Positions 16,305 through 24,335 of a DNA stretch of 64,000 nucleotides are shown here, piece after piece. The notes under the pieces were generated by a model, which saw only the letters and a list, made by a program, of their open reading frames with translations, was not told the origin of the DNA and made no database searches. Location of the stretch: NCBI GenBank assembly GCA_000403315.2, contig KE159638.1, forward strand, positions 1 to 64,000. The letters are read 5' to 3'. The translations under genes were made by a program, and so were the position numbers. The stretch is from Lachnospiraceae bacterium A2 (GTDB lineage Bacteria > Bacillota > Clostridia > Lachnospirales > Lachnospiraceae). How positions within the stretch are numbered: the first letter of the stretch is position 1; each line of letters opens with the position of its first letter.

Positions 16305-16355
16305 GGCATTGTCGATTGAAGCCAACGCAGCAGATGGAAATTCAGACAAGTTAAT

Positions 16356-16429
16356 TTGACGAAATGTGAATGATATACTACACTAGTTATGGATGGAATC
16401 CCGGAATTGCAAAAAAGGCAGTTCCGGGA
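16356..16429 (+). promoter_or_regulatory. Orphan promoter followed by a 12-bp hairpin (possible small RNA)
   Basis: TTGACG (16356-16361), a 17-base spacer and TACACT (16379-16384) resemble a sigma-A promoter. About 15 bases on, TCCCGGAATTGC and GCAGTTCCGGGA form a near-perfect stem (16399-16429), followed by an AU-rich stretch without a long T-run. No ORF with a ribosome site starts in the 300 bases after it. The rest of 16305-16729 shows nothing I can name. Confidence 0.3.
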
Positions 16430-16729
16430 CTATTTACATGGTGATTTTAGCGCTTCCATTGCAAGAATAGGTTAAGTTTAGTATGATAAGGATACCACAA
16501 AGCAGGAAAAATGGATAGGGAAATATCATTCCAAAGCAAAACATGCACAGACCTGAGTATTTTTCATAAGATAGAGTATAAGTAATGGCGAACACCCGCA
16601 GCACTGCCCTTCATACTTTCATATAGGAATGGATTAAAATAAGATCCCATAGGAAAAATACCAGTTTACTGTGCTGCTTTTCCATACAAGAGGCTGCTTG
16701 CAGTCTCTGTACATAACAGGGGGCAACGG

Positions 16730-16987
16730 ATGGAAGAAAAACAGAATATCACATATATTTTAAAATGCAGTGACGGCACTCTTTATACCGGATGGACCAA
16801 TAATCTGGAAAAGCGCCTGAAAGAGCATAACGCAGGGCAGGGAGCCAAATATACCAGAGGGCGCAGGCCGGTAAAGCTGGTGTATACGGAAATACATGAT
16901 ACCAAGCGGGAAGCCATGCAGCGGGAATCTCAAATAAAGAAACTGACAAGGAAAGAAAAAGAAGCATTAATCCAGGGACAAGCCTGA
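16730..16987 (+). CDS. GIY-YIG nuclease-family protein (UPF0213/YhbQ type)
   Basis: This 85-residue single-domain protein has the GIY-YIG pattern in variant form: TYILKCSDGTLYTGWTNNLEKRL, then HNAGQGAKYTRGRRPVKLVY and a terminal Glu-rich helix (REAMQRESQIKKLTRKEK). The catalytic Tyr, Arg and Glu positions look present. Members are small, widespread and mostly uncharacterised; some bind or cut DNA. It stands alone, with a GGGGG-rich ribosome site and a strong inverted repeat downstream shared with the convergent gene. Confidence 0.88.
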   Translation: MEEKQNITYILKCSDGTLYTGWTNNLEKRLKEHNAGQGAKYTRGRRPVKLVYTEIHDTKREAMQRESQIKKLTRKEKEALIQGQA

Positions 16988-17048
16988 ACTAATGCCAGAA
17001 CCAAAACGATGGGAAAATGACGGAAACGTTCATAAAACATCACTTATA

Positions 17049-17125
17049 TTACTCCGGCGGTTAAATATCACAACATTTTGCTTGCCCAAACCTTTCTCTG
17101 CCGCGATATTTAACTGCCAGAGTAA
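17049..17125. terminator. Long imperfect inverted repeat between convergent genes
   Basis: TTACTCCGGCGGTTAAATATC (17049-17069) pairs with GATATTTAACTGCCAGAGTAA (17105-17125) with two or three mismatches around a 35-base loop. It lies between the GIY-YIG gene and the convergent trhA gene. A bidirectional terminator is the simplest reading; the large loop is atypical. Confidence 0.4.
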
Positions 17126-17144
17126 TAACAAGGGCATAAAACCC

Positions 17145-17810
17145 TTAAATCAATGGCATATTAGCCACAAAGCAATACATCATAACAAAATGGCACACGC
17201 TTCCCCCCATCACAAACAGATGGAAAATCTCATGGGAACCAAAATTTTTATGCCGGGAATTGAAAATCGGCAGCTTGAGGGCGTAAATAATGCCCCCTAT
17301 GGTATAGATAATCCCTCCGGCCAGCAGCCAGCCAAATGCCTGGGCAGAAAGGGAAGTGATAATCTGCGTGAATGCCAGCACGCATACCCAGCCCATAGCA
17401 ATATATAATATAGAAGAAAACCATTTTGGGCAGGTAATCCAGAACGCTTTCACAAGGATTCCTGCAAGGGCGATGCCCCAAACCAAGGCAAGGAGCCCAT
17501 AACCCACAGTCCCGCCAAGGACAATCACACAGACTGGGGTATAAGTACCGGCAATCAGGACAAAAATCATCATATGGTCTAATTTGCGCAGGATCCGGTT
17601 AGCTTTTTCTGACAGGTCCAATGCATGGTAGGTTGCGCTTGCGCCGTAAAGCAGAATCATGCTTAAAATAAAAATGGCAAGGGAAACCACATGGACATAG
17701 TCCGGGTTGGTTGAGGCGCGGATCAGCAGCGGCGTAGCTGCAAAGAGGGCCATCAACATGCCGATAAAATGCGTAATGGAGCTTCCTGGGTCTTTTAACT
17801 TAAACTTCAT
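17145..17810 (-). CDS. trhA: Hemolysin III / TrhA-family (PAQR) membrane protein
   Basis: A 221-residue integral membrane protein with seven predicted helices. It carries the PAQR hallmarks: SSITHFIGMLMAL near the start, the mid-protein YGASATYHAL and LDHMMIFVLIAGTYTPVC, and the last-helix GSHEIFHLFVMGGSVCHF with two His residues. The His and Asp residues form the likely zinc or hydrolase-like site of this superfamily. Bacterial members are called hemolysin III but are better linked to membrane fluidity and energy homeostasis. GGAGGAGAT precedes the ATG. The gene is monocistronic. Confidence 0.9.
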   Translation of the reverse strand: MKFKLKDPGSSITHFIGMLMALFAATPLLIRASTNPDYVHVVSLAIFILSMILLYGASATYHALDLSEKANRILRKLDHMMIFVLIAGTYTPVCVIVLGGTVGYGLLALVWGIALAGILVKAFWITCPKWFSSILYIAMGWVCVLAFTQIITSLSAQAFGWLLAGGIIYTIGGIIYALKLPIFNSRHKNFGSHEIFHLFVMGGSVCHFVMMYCFVANMPLI

Positions 17811-18026
17811 GTGTCATCTCCTCCTTAAAGTGAATGGTTTCTAATACAGACCCCATAGGCTTGCGCGTTCTGCCCACAGGGTATTTGATTTACGGAACTA
17901 CTATAGTATATGTAAAGGTTTTTGAAATATGATAATGTAGTAATTAAAACTACATTGCATGTAAATAAATACTATACTATATATATGGAAATGTCAATAG
18001 AAGGAAAGAACTTTTTTGAAAACTGT

Positions 18027-18055
18027 TTGACAACCGCCATTTTCTCTGCTATGAT
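18027..18055 (+). promoter_or_regulatory. Sigma-A promoter of the DEAD-box helicase gene
   Basis: A consensus -35 TTGACA (18027-18032) and -10 TATGAT (18050-18055), separated by 17 bases, stand about 40 bases before the helicase ATG. This is one of the best promoter matches in the window. Confidence 0.75.
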
Positions 18056-18094
18056 TAGCAACAGGTTTTGTAATAGGCAACGAAAGGAAATGGA

Positions 18095-19690
18095 ATGGAA
18101 GCATTAAGATTTGATGAATTAGATTTATATCCGCAGATTTTGCGGGCGATTCAGGAGATGGGTTTTGAGGAGGCTACCCCGATTCAATGTAAGGCCATCC
18201 CGGTAGTAATGGAAGGCGTAGACGTGATTGGGCAGGCACAGACAGGTACCGGCAAGACGGCAGCCTTCGGGATTCCTCTATTGATGAAGGTAGATCCCCA
18301 CAACAAGAAAACACAGGCAATTGTCCTCTGCCCCACAAGGGAGCTGGCTATCCAGGTTGCAGAGGAAGTGCGCAACCTTGCCAAATACATGCATGGGGTG
18401 AAAGTGCTCCCCGTGTATGGCGGGCAGGACATTGTAAAGCAGATCCGCTCCTTAAAGGGCGGAGCCCAGATTATTATTGGGACGCCAGGGCGTGTTATGG
18501 ACCATTTAAGGCGCAAAACTATTAAGTGCGAAGAAGTAAATACCATCGTGCTGGACGAGGCAGATGAAATGCTCAATATGGGATTTCGGGAAGATATAGA
18601 AACTGTGCTGGAATACATTCCCGAGGAGCGGCAGACTGTGCTGTTTTCAGCTACTATGCCAAAGCCCATTTTGGATATTACGAAGAAATACCAGAAGGAT
18701 GCCGTTACCATCAAGGTAGTGAAGAAAGAACTGACCGTCCCAAATATTGAGCAGTATTATTATGATGTAAAGCGCAAGGACAAGGTGGAGGTGTTAAGCC
18801 GCCTTTTGGACGTGTACGACCCCAAGCTTTCCCTGGTATTCTGTAATACAAAACGGATGGTGGACGAGCTGACAAATGCCCTCCAGGGCAGGGGATATTT
18901 TGCAGAAGGGCTCCATGGGGACATGAAGCAGATGCAGCGTGACCGTGTTATGAACCATTTCCGCAATGGGAACACAGAAATCCTGGTGGCTACTGACGTG
19001 GCAGCCCGGGGAATTGACGTGGATGATGTGGAGGCAGTGTTCAATTTTGACGTCCCGCAGGACGACGAATATTATGTGCACCGTATCGGCAGGACAGGCC
19101 GCGCAGGCAGGACAGGCCGCTCCTTTACTTTTGTGAAGGGCAAAGAGGTCTATAAATTAAAAGATATCCAACGGTACTGCAAGACCAAGATTTTGGCGCA
19201 GAAAATTCCCAGCATGGAAGACGTGGTACAGGTAAGGCTGGAAAAGATTATGGACCGAATTGACACGATCATTGAAGAAGAAGATTTAACAAAAATGGTA
19301 AATATGATAGAATCCCAAGTCAATGAATCCGATTATACAGCCATGGACATTGCCGCTGCATTTTTGAAAATGGCGTTGTTGGGTGAGGAGGAGAGCGCTC
19401 AAAAGAGCATGGAAAACTTTGAATTTGGCGATACAGGGGCAGAGGAAGAAGGCATGGTCCGCCTGTTTATCAATATCGGCAAGAAGCAGCATGTAAAGCC
19501 GGGTGACATCCTGGGGGCGATTACCGGGGAATCCGGTATGCCCGGAAAGCTGGTTGGAGCCATTGACATGTACGACAAATATACCTTTGTAGAGGTGCCC
19601 AGGGAGTATGGGAAAGAAGTGCTTAAGGCAATGAGCAATTCCAAGATTAAGGGCAAAAGCATTAATATTGAGCCGGCAAACCAGAAATAA
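18095..19690 (+). CDS. DEAD-box ATP-dependent RNA helicase (CshA/DbpA type)
   Basis: A 531-residue helicase. The Q motif (GFEEATPIQCKAIP), motif I AQTGTGKT, PTRELAIQ, GTPGRVMDHL, DEAD near residue 154, SAT, and the C-terminal helicase motifs ATDVAARGIDV and HRIGRTGRAGR are all intact. The last roughly 75 residues (VRLFINIGKKQHVKPGDILGAI onward) look like the DbpA-type RNA-binding domain that targets some of these enzymes to 23S rRNA. Such proteins unwind structured RNA in ribosome assembly, RNA decay and cold adaptation. GAAAGGAAATGG precedes the start. Confidence 0.93.
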   Translation: MEALRFDELDLYPQILRAIQEMGFEEATPIQCKAIPVVMEGVDVIGQAQTGTGKTAAFGIPLLMKVDPHNKKTQAIVLCPTRELAIQVAEEVRNLAKYMHGVKVLPVYGGQDIVKQIRSLKGGAQIIIGTPGRVMDHLRRKTIKCEEVNTIVLDEADEMLNMGFREDIETVLEYIPEERQTVLFSATMPKPILDITKKYQKDAVTIKVVKKELTVPNIEQYYYDVKRKDKVEVLSRLLDVYDPKLSLVFCNTKRMVDELTNALQGRGYFAEGLHGDMKQMQRDRVMNHFRNGNTEILVATDVAARGIDVDDVEAVFNFDVPQDDEYYVHRIGRTGRAGRTGRSFTFVKGKEVYKLKDIQRYCKTKILAQKIPSMEDVVQVRLEKIMDRIDTIIEEEDLTKMVNMIESQVNESDYTAMDIAAAFLKMALLGEEESAQKSMENFEFGDTGAEEEGMVRLFINIGKKQHVKPGDILGAITGESGMPGKLVGAIDMYDKYTFVEVPREYGKEVLKAMSNSKIKGKSINIEPANQK

Positions 19691-19747
19691 AAGGTGTTTT
19701 TGACACCCTAATCCTATATTGAGAAATCTGAAATAAGGTTATGGAAT

Positions 19748-19797
19748 AAAACCTGACAGGGCGGAACGTGTTCGGTATCTGCCCTGTCAGGTTTTGT
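19748..19797 (+). terminator. Strong terminator after the helicase gene
   Basis: AAACCTGACAGGGC pairs perfectly with GCCCTGTCAGGTTT around a loop of about 18 bases and ends in TTTTG. It separates the helicase from the restriction-modification genes. Confidence 0.85.
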
Positions 19798-19871
19798 CAC
19801 TCCTCCGGCTTTTCTGCCTGCCGCCGTGCAGCAGGCAGGAGAGAGAACCTAACGATACCGTGAGAAAAACC

Positions 19872-19900
19872 TTGATAAAACACATGTTTTGTGGTAAGCT
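19872..19900 (+). promoter_or_regulatory. Promoter with palindromic operator candidate for the HTH-methyltransferase
   Basis: TTGATA (19872-19877), a 17-base spacer and a poor -10 TAAGCT (19895-19900) precede the gene. Inside the spacer the palindrome AAAAC-ACAT-GTTTT (19877-19890) lies where a repressor would block RNA polymerase. Methyltransferases with an N-terminal HTH often repress their own promoter, so this is a candidate autoregulatory site. This is inference only. Confidence 0.4.
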
Positions 19901-19937
19901 ATAAAAGCAGTTGATTTCCTATGGAGGAACGTATATT

Positions 19938-21170
19938 ATGGCTATTTCTTATGATAGATTATGGAAACTTTTGGTAGACCGGAAAATGAACCGTACCGAG
20001 CTGAAAGAAGCGTCGGGCATAAGCTTTAACGTGCTGGCAAGGATGGGGAAGGATGAATCCATTTCCTTTGAAAGCATGGAAAAGATCTGTTCCGCCCTGG
20101 GCTGCGACATTGGGGATATTGTGGAAATACGGAACAATGGGAAAGGCGCCTGTGGGACAAGGAGCTTTCAGTCCATTGAATTATTTGCCGGGGCTGGCGG
20201 CCTTGCATTAGGCCTTGAAAAAGCCGGGTTTGACACCATAGGGCTGATTGAACTGGATAAAGATGCTTCTGATACCCTGAAATTAAACAGGCCAAACTGG
20301 AGGGTCATCCATGACGACATAGCAAATGTCTCCTGCTTAGACCTTGAAGAATACTTTGGCATAGCAAAGGGGGAGCTGGACGTTTTATCAGGAGGGGCGC
20401 CCTGCCAGGCGTTTTCTTATGCAGGGAAGCGCCTTGGCTTGGAGGATGCGCGGGGGACATTATTTTACCATTATGCCTCTTTTCTCCAAAAGCTGCAGCC
20501 GAAAATGTTTTTGTTTGAAAATGTACGTGGCCTGCTGACACATGACAAGGGGCGGACTTATGCCACCATTACCCATATTTTTGAGGAAGCCGGGTATGCC
20601 ATCCAAAAGCAGGTGCTGAATGCATGGGATTACGGCAATCCCCAGAAAAGGGAACGGCTGATTACAATTGGGATCCGCAATGATTTGCTGCCGGAGGTTA
20701 CCTACCATTTTCCAAAGCCCCATGAATATAAGCCAATCCTGCGGGACGTCCTTCTGGATTGCCCCAAAGGCCCTGGGATATCGTATGGGGAAACGAAGCG
20801 GAAAATATTTGAGCTTGTCCCCCCGGGCGGGTATTGGCGTGACATCCCAGTGGAAATTGCAAAGGATTATATGAAAAGCTGCTGGAACATGGAAGGCGGT
20901 AGGACTGGGATTTTAAGGCGGATGAGCCTGGATGAGCCTTCGCTGACTGTACTGACCTCCCCGTCCCAGAAGCAGACCGAGCGGTGTCATCCATTGGAAG
21001 CAAGGCCGTTTACCGTCAGGGAAAATGCAAGGTGCCAGTCATTTCCCGACGAATGGGAATTTTGCGGCAATATACATTCCCAGTATAAACAGGTGGGCAA
21101 TGCCGTGCCTGTGAATTTGGCGTATGAAATTGCTAAGGAGATGCAGAAATCATTGGAGGAATTGGGATAG
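19938..21170 (+). CDS. DNA (cytosine-5) methyltransferase with N-terminal Xre HTH domain
   Basis: A 410-residue protein. Residues 1-65 are a Cro/C1-type HTH (WKLLVDRKMNRTELKEASG, then CSALGCDIGDIVEI). From about 75 all C5-methyltransferase motifs follow: motif I FAGAGGLALGLEKAGF, motif IV GGAPCQAFSYAGKR with catalytic Cys156, ENVRGLL, QKRERLITIG, ARCQSFPDEWEF and QVGNAVPVNLA. It should methylate a cytosine in the recognition site of the paired nuclease and probably regulate the operon through the HTH, as in SsoII/EcoRII-type enzymes. Start 19938 has GGAGG ahead; the TTG at 19911 is unlikely. Confidence 0.93.
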   Translation: MAISYDRLWKLLVDRKMNRTELKEASGISFNVLARMGKDESISFESMEKICSALGCDIGDIVEIRNNGKGACGTRSFQSIELFAGAGGLALGLEKAGFDTIGLIELDKDASDTLKLNRPNWRVIHDDIANVSCLDLEEYFGIAKGELDVLSGGAPCQAFSYAGKRLGLEDARGTLFYHYASFLQKLQPKMFLFENVRGLLTHDKGRTYATITHIFEEAGYAIQKQVLNAWDYGNPQKRERLITIGIRNDLLPEVTYHFPKPHEYKPILRDVLLDCPKGPGISYGETKRKIFELVPPGGYWRDIPVEIAKDYMKSCWNMEGGRTGILRRMSLDEPSLTVLTSPSQKQTERCHPLEARPFTVRENARCQSFPDEWEFCGNIHSQYKQVGNAVPVNLAYEIAKEMQKSLEELG

Positions 21171-22066
21171 TGGAGTGGAAGTTAGGGTTTATTTCTGAAA
21201 AAGATTTTCGGAGCCATGTGCAGGCCACAATTATGAAATATGGGGAAAAATTGGATTCCTTTGATTTGAAAAGGTTTAACAGCAACCTGATAGACCCCGT
21301 GAAGCTGATTTTTGACAAGTCGGTATACCGGGCAAGCTGGGAGGAAATCGTGAATAACGAGATTTTCCGCCAGCGGGATAAGTCCAATAACAATGATATC
21401 GGCTATTTCCACCAAAATATTTTCTCTTATTTCAGCGGGTGTGAAGTGCCCCAGTCAGGGTGGGACGTGATTTACCGGAACCCTGACGGAATACGGATGC
21501 CGGAAGGGGACGTCGTCCATACCGTCTATGTTGAGATGAAGAACAAGCACAATACCATGAACTCGGCTTCTTCGGCAAAAACATATATCAAAATGCAGGG
21601 GCAGATTCTGGAAGACGATGACTGCGCATGTTTATTGGTGGAAGCCATTGCGAAAAAATCCCAGAACATCAAGTGGGCGACCAAGGTGGATGGGAAAAAT
21701 GTCCAGCACCGGCTAATCCGCCGTGTCAGCATGGATCAGTTTTATACAATCCTCACAGGGGACAGCCAGGCATTCCACAGCATGTGCATGGCGCTCCCGG
21801 GCGTTATCAATTCTGTGGTAAATGAAGGGGACGGCGTGAAAGTCCCGTCTGATACCGTTGTCCAAGAACTGAAGGGTGCAGCAGGCCTGTATGAGGGGTA
21901 TCCAGAAGATTTGGCAATGGCAATGGCTGTTTACATGCTGGGTTTCAGCACCTATCAGGGGTTTGCAGAACAGATTGGGCAGAAAATCGGCGTTGGCAAA
22001 GATACTTTGCTAAAGCAGCTGTACGAATATGCAAAAAAATGCAGTTTGCGTGAGAATCTTTTTTGA
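21170..22066 (+). CDS. Type II restriction endonuclease, Eco47II family (probable GGNCC cutter)
   Basis: This 298-residue protein begins with GTG overlapping the methyltransferase stop by one base, so the two are tightly coupled. It carries a PD-(D/E)xK-like site: an acidic region upstream (GWDVIYRNPDG) and E122-M-K124 in VYVEMKNKHNTMNSAS, a string I associate with Eco47II/Sau96I-type enzymes. Members cut GGNCC or close relatives; the specificity here is inferred. The gene order of methyltransferase then nuclease lets protection come first. A strong hairpin terminator follows. Confidence 0.82.
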   Translation: MEWKLGFISEKDFRSHVQATIMKYGEKLDSFDLKRFNSNLIDPVKLIFDKSVYRASWEEIVNNEIFRQRDKSNNNDIGYFHQNIFSYFSGCEVPQSGWDVIYRNPDGIRMPEGDVVHTVYVEMKNKHNTMNSASSAKTYIKMQGQILEDDDCACLLVEAIAKKSQNIKWATKVDGKNVQHRLIRRVSMDQFYTILTGDSQAFHSMCMALPGVINSVVNEGDGVKVPSDTVVQELKGAAGLYEGYPEDLAMAMAVYMLGFSTYQGFAEQIGQKIGVGKDTLLKQLYEYAKKCSLRENLF

Positions 22067-22135
22067 AAAATCTCAGGGTGTGCCGGAACCATTACCCGCC
22101 CTTGCTGCCTGCAGCCAGCAATCTCGAACTATTAA

Positions 22136-22215
22136 GGGGCTGCCGCACTAATATAGTTACTTGTTCAAAAGGTTTGCATTGTAATTTACGTTAGTGCGAC
22201 AGCCCCGTCTTTTTG
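22136..22215 (+). terminator. Terminator of the restriction-modification operon
   Basis: GGGGCTGCCGCACTAA pairs with TTAGTGCGACAGCCCC (one mismatch) and TCTTTTT follows. The loop is unusually long at about 46 bases. The outer GGGGCTG arms resemble the ends of the element at 4637-4735, so the hairpin may have come from a mobile sequence. Confidence 0.6.
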
Positions 22216-22334
22216 AATGGAAAAAACCATTCTGAAACATATTTCTAAAAGTTCTGTCTTATGGTTCAAATTTTTTATAATTCCCTGTCACAAGTATTAT
22301 TTTTTAACGTCTAATTATTTAGGAGGTAACGCTT

Positions 22335-23249
22335 ATGGAAAATAAAAGAAAAGATAATGCCCCATGCCCAGCCCGGAAACCCGCGGATTCCCATACGGCG
22401 GCGGACAAGCCCTGCCCGGAGCTGTCCGGTTATATTGAGAGGGCAGTCGCTGGGGATAAGGAATCTTTGGAAACTGTCATTTCCAGCGTCCGGGATTTGG
22501 TATTTAACTTGTCCTTGCGGATGCTTGGGACATTTCCGGACGCAGAAGATGCCACACAGGATATTTTGTTAAAAATTATCACCCATTTATCTTCCTTCCG
22601 GAAGGAAAGCGCATTTTCCACATGGGTATTCCGTATTGCAGTGAACCATTTAAAGGATTACAAGAAGCATATGTTTGCGAATTATCCCCTGAGCTTTGAA
22701 TTTTATGGAAATGATATCGAAAATGGGAAGGTGCAGGATATCCCTGATTTGACACAGAATGTGGAGCAGGAGCTTTTGGAGGAAGAACTGAAAATGGCCT
22801 GTACAAATGTCATGCTCCAGTGCCTTGACACAGAAAGCAGATGTATTTTTGTGCTGGGGACCATGTTCCAGGTAGACAGCAGGATTGCAGGGAGCCTTCT
22901 TGGCATGACCCCGGAGGCTTATCGGCAGCGGCTTTCCAGAATCCGCAGGAAGGTGGCGGATTTTCTGGAAACTTACTGCGGGGAATATGGCAGCGGCTCA
23001 TGCAGGTGCAAAAACCGGATTAATTATGCCATCCAGAACCACCGGATTAATCCTGCCTGCCTGGACTATACAGCGGCGGCAGAGCTTCCGGCAGGGGACT
23101 TATATCAGGTAAAAGAAGCGATGGAGGACATTGACGGCCTTGCAGCAAAATTTTCTTTCTGCAAAACCTACGAATCCCCAGAAAACCTAAAACAATTTGT
23201 GCAGGAATTCCTAAGTTCTGCCACCATGTCTGTGGTAAAAGGCTCTTGA
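22335..23249 (+). CDS. ECF-like sigma-70 factor with Cys-rich C-terminal extension
   Basis: A 304-residue protein. Sigma region 2 is clear (DLVFNLSLRMLGTFPDAEDATQ, then FSTWVFRIAVNHLKDYKK) and region 4 follows (AGSLLGMTPEAYRQRLSRIRRKV). Typical ECF factors are about 180 residues, so this one has some 100 extra C-terminal residues with a CRCKNRINYA motif, which may sense a signal or bind metal. No anti-sigma gene is adjacent. AGGAGGTAACGCTT precedes the ATG, a strong site. It overlaps the next gene region by a few bases, suggesting co-transcription. Confidence 0.85.
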   Translation: MENKRKDNAPCPARKPADSHTAADKPCPELSGYIERAVAGDKESLETVISSVRDLVFNLSLRMLGTFPDAEDATQDILLKIITHLSSFRKESAFSTWVFRIAVNHLKDYKKHMFANYPLSFEFYGNDIENGKVQDIPDLTQNVEQELLEEELKMACTNVMLQCLDTESRCIFVLGTMFQVDSRIAGSLLGMTPEAYRQRLSRIRRKVADFLETYCGEYGSGSCRCKNRINYAIQNHRINPACLDYTAAAELPAGDLYQVKEAMEDIDGLAAKFSFCKTYESPENLKQFVQEFLSSATMSVVKGS

Positions 23250-23290
23250 TGTACTTAAATATCAACGGTACACTGCACCAAAGGAAAGGA

Positions 23291-23989
23291 ATGGTAACTG
23301 TTATGGAAACATCATTAATATTGGATTATTTGTCAGAGTTAAGCCAGAACAACAACCGGGAATGGTACCATGCCCATAAGGAGGAATACAAGGCGGCAAA
23401 TGCAGCGTTTGAGTGCTTGGTACAGGAGCTGATACTTAAAATTGGGGAATTTGACAGCAGCGTCCTTGGGCACGCCCCCAAAGACCTGACGTTTAAGCTG
23501 GTGCGGGATACCCGTTTCAGCCACGATAAATCACCCTACAACCCTGCGTTCCGGGCGCATATAGGCCCCCAGGGCAAGCTGCCAGTCCCGGTAGGCTATT
23601 ACCTTATGGTAAAACCGGGAAACAATTCATTTTTAGGGGGCGGCCTGTTCGCTGACGTTTTCAAGGACGCTACAAAGATGATCCGGGATCATATCCAGGC
23701 AGACCCAAGCGGATGGGAAGAAATAATCCAGGAGGAAGGGTTCCGGGAATATTTTCAGGTACAGGGCACGGCACTGAAAAATGTGCCCAGGGGATATGAC
23801 AAGGAACATCCCCAGGCGGAATACCTGAAATATAAGAGCTGGTACCTGGAATATCCCATCTCTGACGATATGTTCCGGGATGGGGAGGGATTTTTAAACC
23901 TTGCATCTTCTGTATTCCAGCGAATGAAGCCGTTCCATGGCTATTTAAACAAGGCGCTGGAAGGGTTTGAAATGCCAAAGCGGGAATAG
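23291..23989 (+). CDS. DUF2461 (TIGR02453) family protein
   Basis: This 232-residue protein has the family features LDYLSELSQNNNREWYHAHKEEY near the N-terminus, FKLVRDTRFSHDKSPYNPAFRAHIGP in the middle and GYYLMVKPGNNSFLGGGLF. DUF2461 proteins are widespread and of unknown function. Start 23291 is chosen for the AGGA five bases ahead; 23303 is also possible. It follows the sigma gene closely and ends at a strong terminator, so the two probably form one transcript. Confidence 0.85.
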   Translation: MVTVMETSLILDYLSELSQNNNREWYHAHKEEYKAANAAFECLVQELILKIGEFDSSVLGHAPKDLTFKLVRDTRFSHDKSPYNPAFRAHIGPQGKLPVPVGYYLMVKPGNNSFLGGGLFADVFKDATKMIRDHIQADPSGWEEIIQEEGFREYFQVQGTALKNVPRGYDKEHPQAEYLKYKSWYLEYPISDDMFRDGEGFLNLASSVFQRMKPFHGYLNKALEGFEMPKRE

Positions 23990-23998
23990 CAGGCGTAT

Positions 23999-24057
23999 CC
24001 CAGGGCGTGCCTGAACATGCATTCTTACAATGTCCAGGCACGTTCTGGGGCGTTTTT
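23999..24057 (+). terminator. Terminator after the DUF2461 gene
   Basis: CCCAGGGCGTGCCTG pairs with CAGGCACGTTCTGGGG with few mismatches, and TTTTT follows at 24053-24057. It closes the sigma/DUF2461 transcript. Confidence 0.75.
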
Positions 24058-24129
24058 GGGACATATGGGGCATCCCCCCATATTCCCGTAACTGCCTTGC
24101 AGGATTTTTTTAACAATACCACTAAAAAC

Positions 24130-24141
24130 TGGTTATATCCA
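24130..24141. promoter_or_regulatory. Distal GntR operator candidate
   Basis: TGGTTATATCCA lies inside the larger palindrome ACTGGTTATATCCAGT (24128-24143). It is the exact reverse complement of the site at 24303-24314, about 160 bases downstream. Such spacing would allow looping by a dimeric HutC-type regulator. The rest of 24058-24239 shows nothing else I can name. Confidence 0.5.
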
Positions 24142-24239
24142 GTTGCCCCATTCTATTCCATATTTTTCCATACAAATCTTGACATTTTTCGTGTATTTTC
24201 CACAAAAATTGCAATAAAAAACTAGAAGTTTTTACGATA

Positions 24240-24314
24240 TTGACCTTTCACTGGTATTATTGTAATATAAACTCAACAGATGTGGTTATAACCAATCAGA
24301 TGTGGATATAACCA
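24240..24314 (+). promoter_or_regulatory. Promoter with two proximal GntR operators
   Basis: TTGACC (24240-24245), a 17-base spacer and TAATAT (24263-24268) form a promoter. Just past the expected start site lie two palindromes, TGGTTATAACCA (24283-24294) and TGGATATAACCA (24303-24314), 20 bases apart centre to centre and each inside a repeated AGATGTGG context. Sites of the form TGGwTATAwCCA suit HutC-subfamily GntR proteins. Their position over the early transcribed region predicts repression. Confidence 0.65.
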
Positions 24315-24335
24315 GATAGGGAAGGAGGGGTTGGA

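Noticed and set aside
16441..16729. Very short ORFs between spoIIQ and the GIY-YIG gene
   Set aside because: The best has only 24 codons and no good ribosome site, so it is not called.
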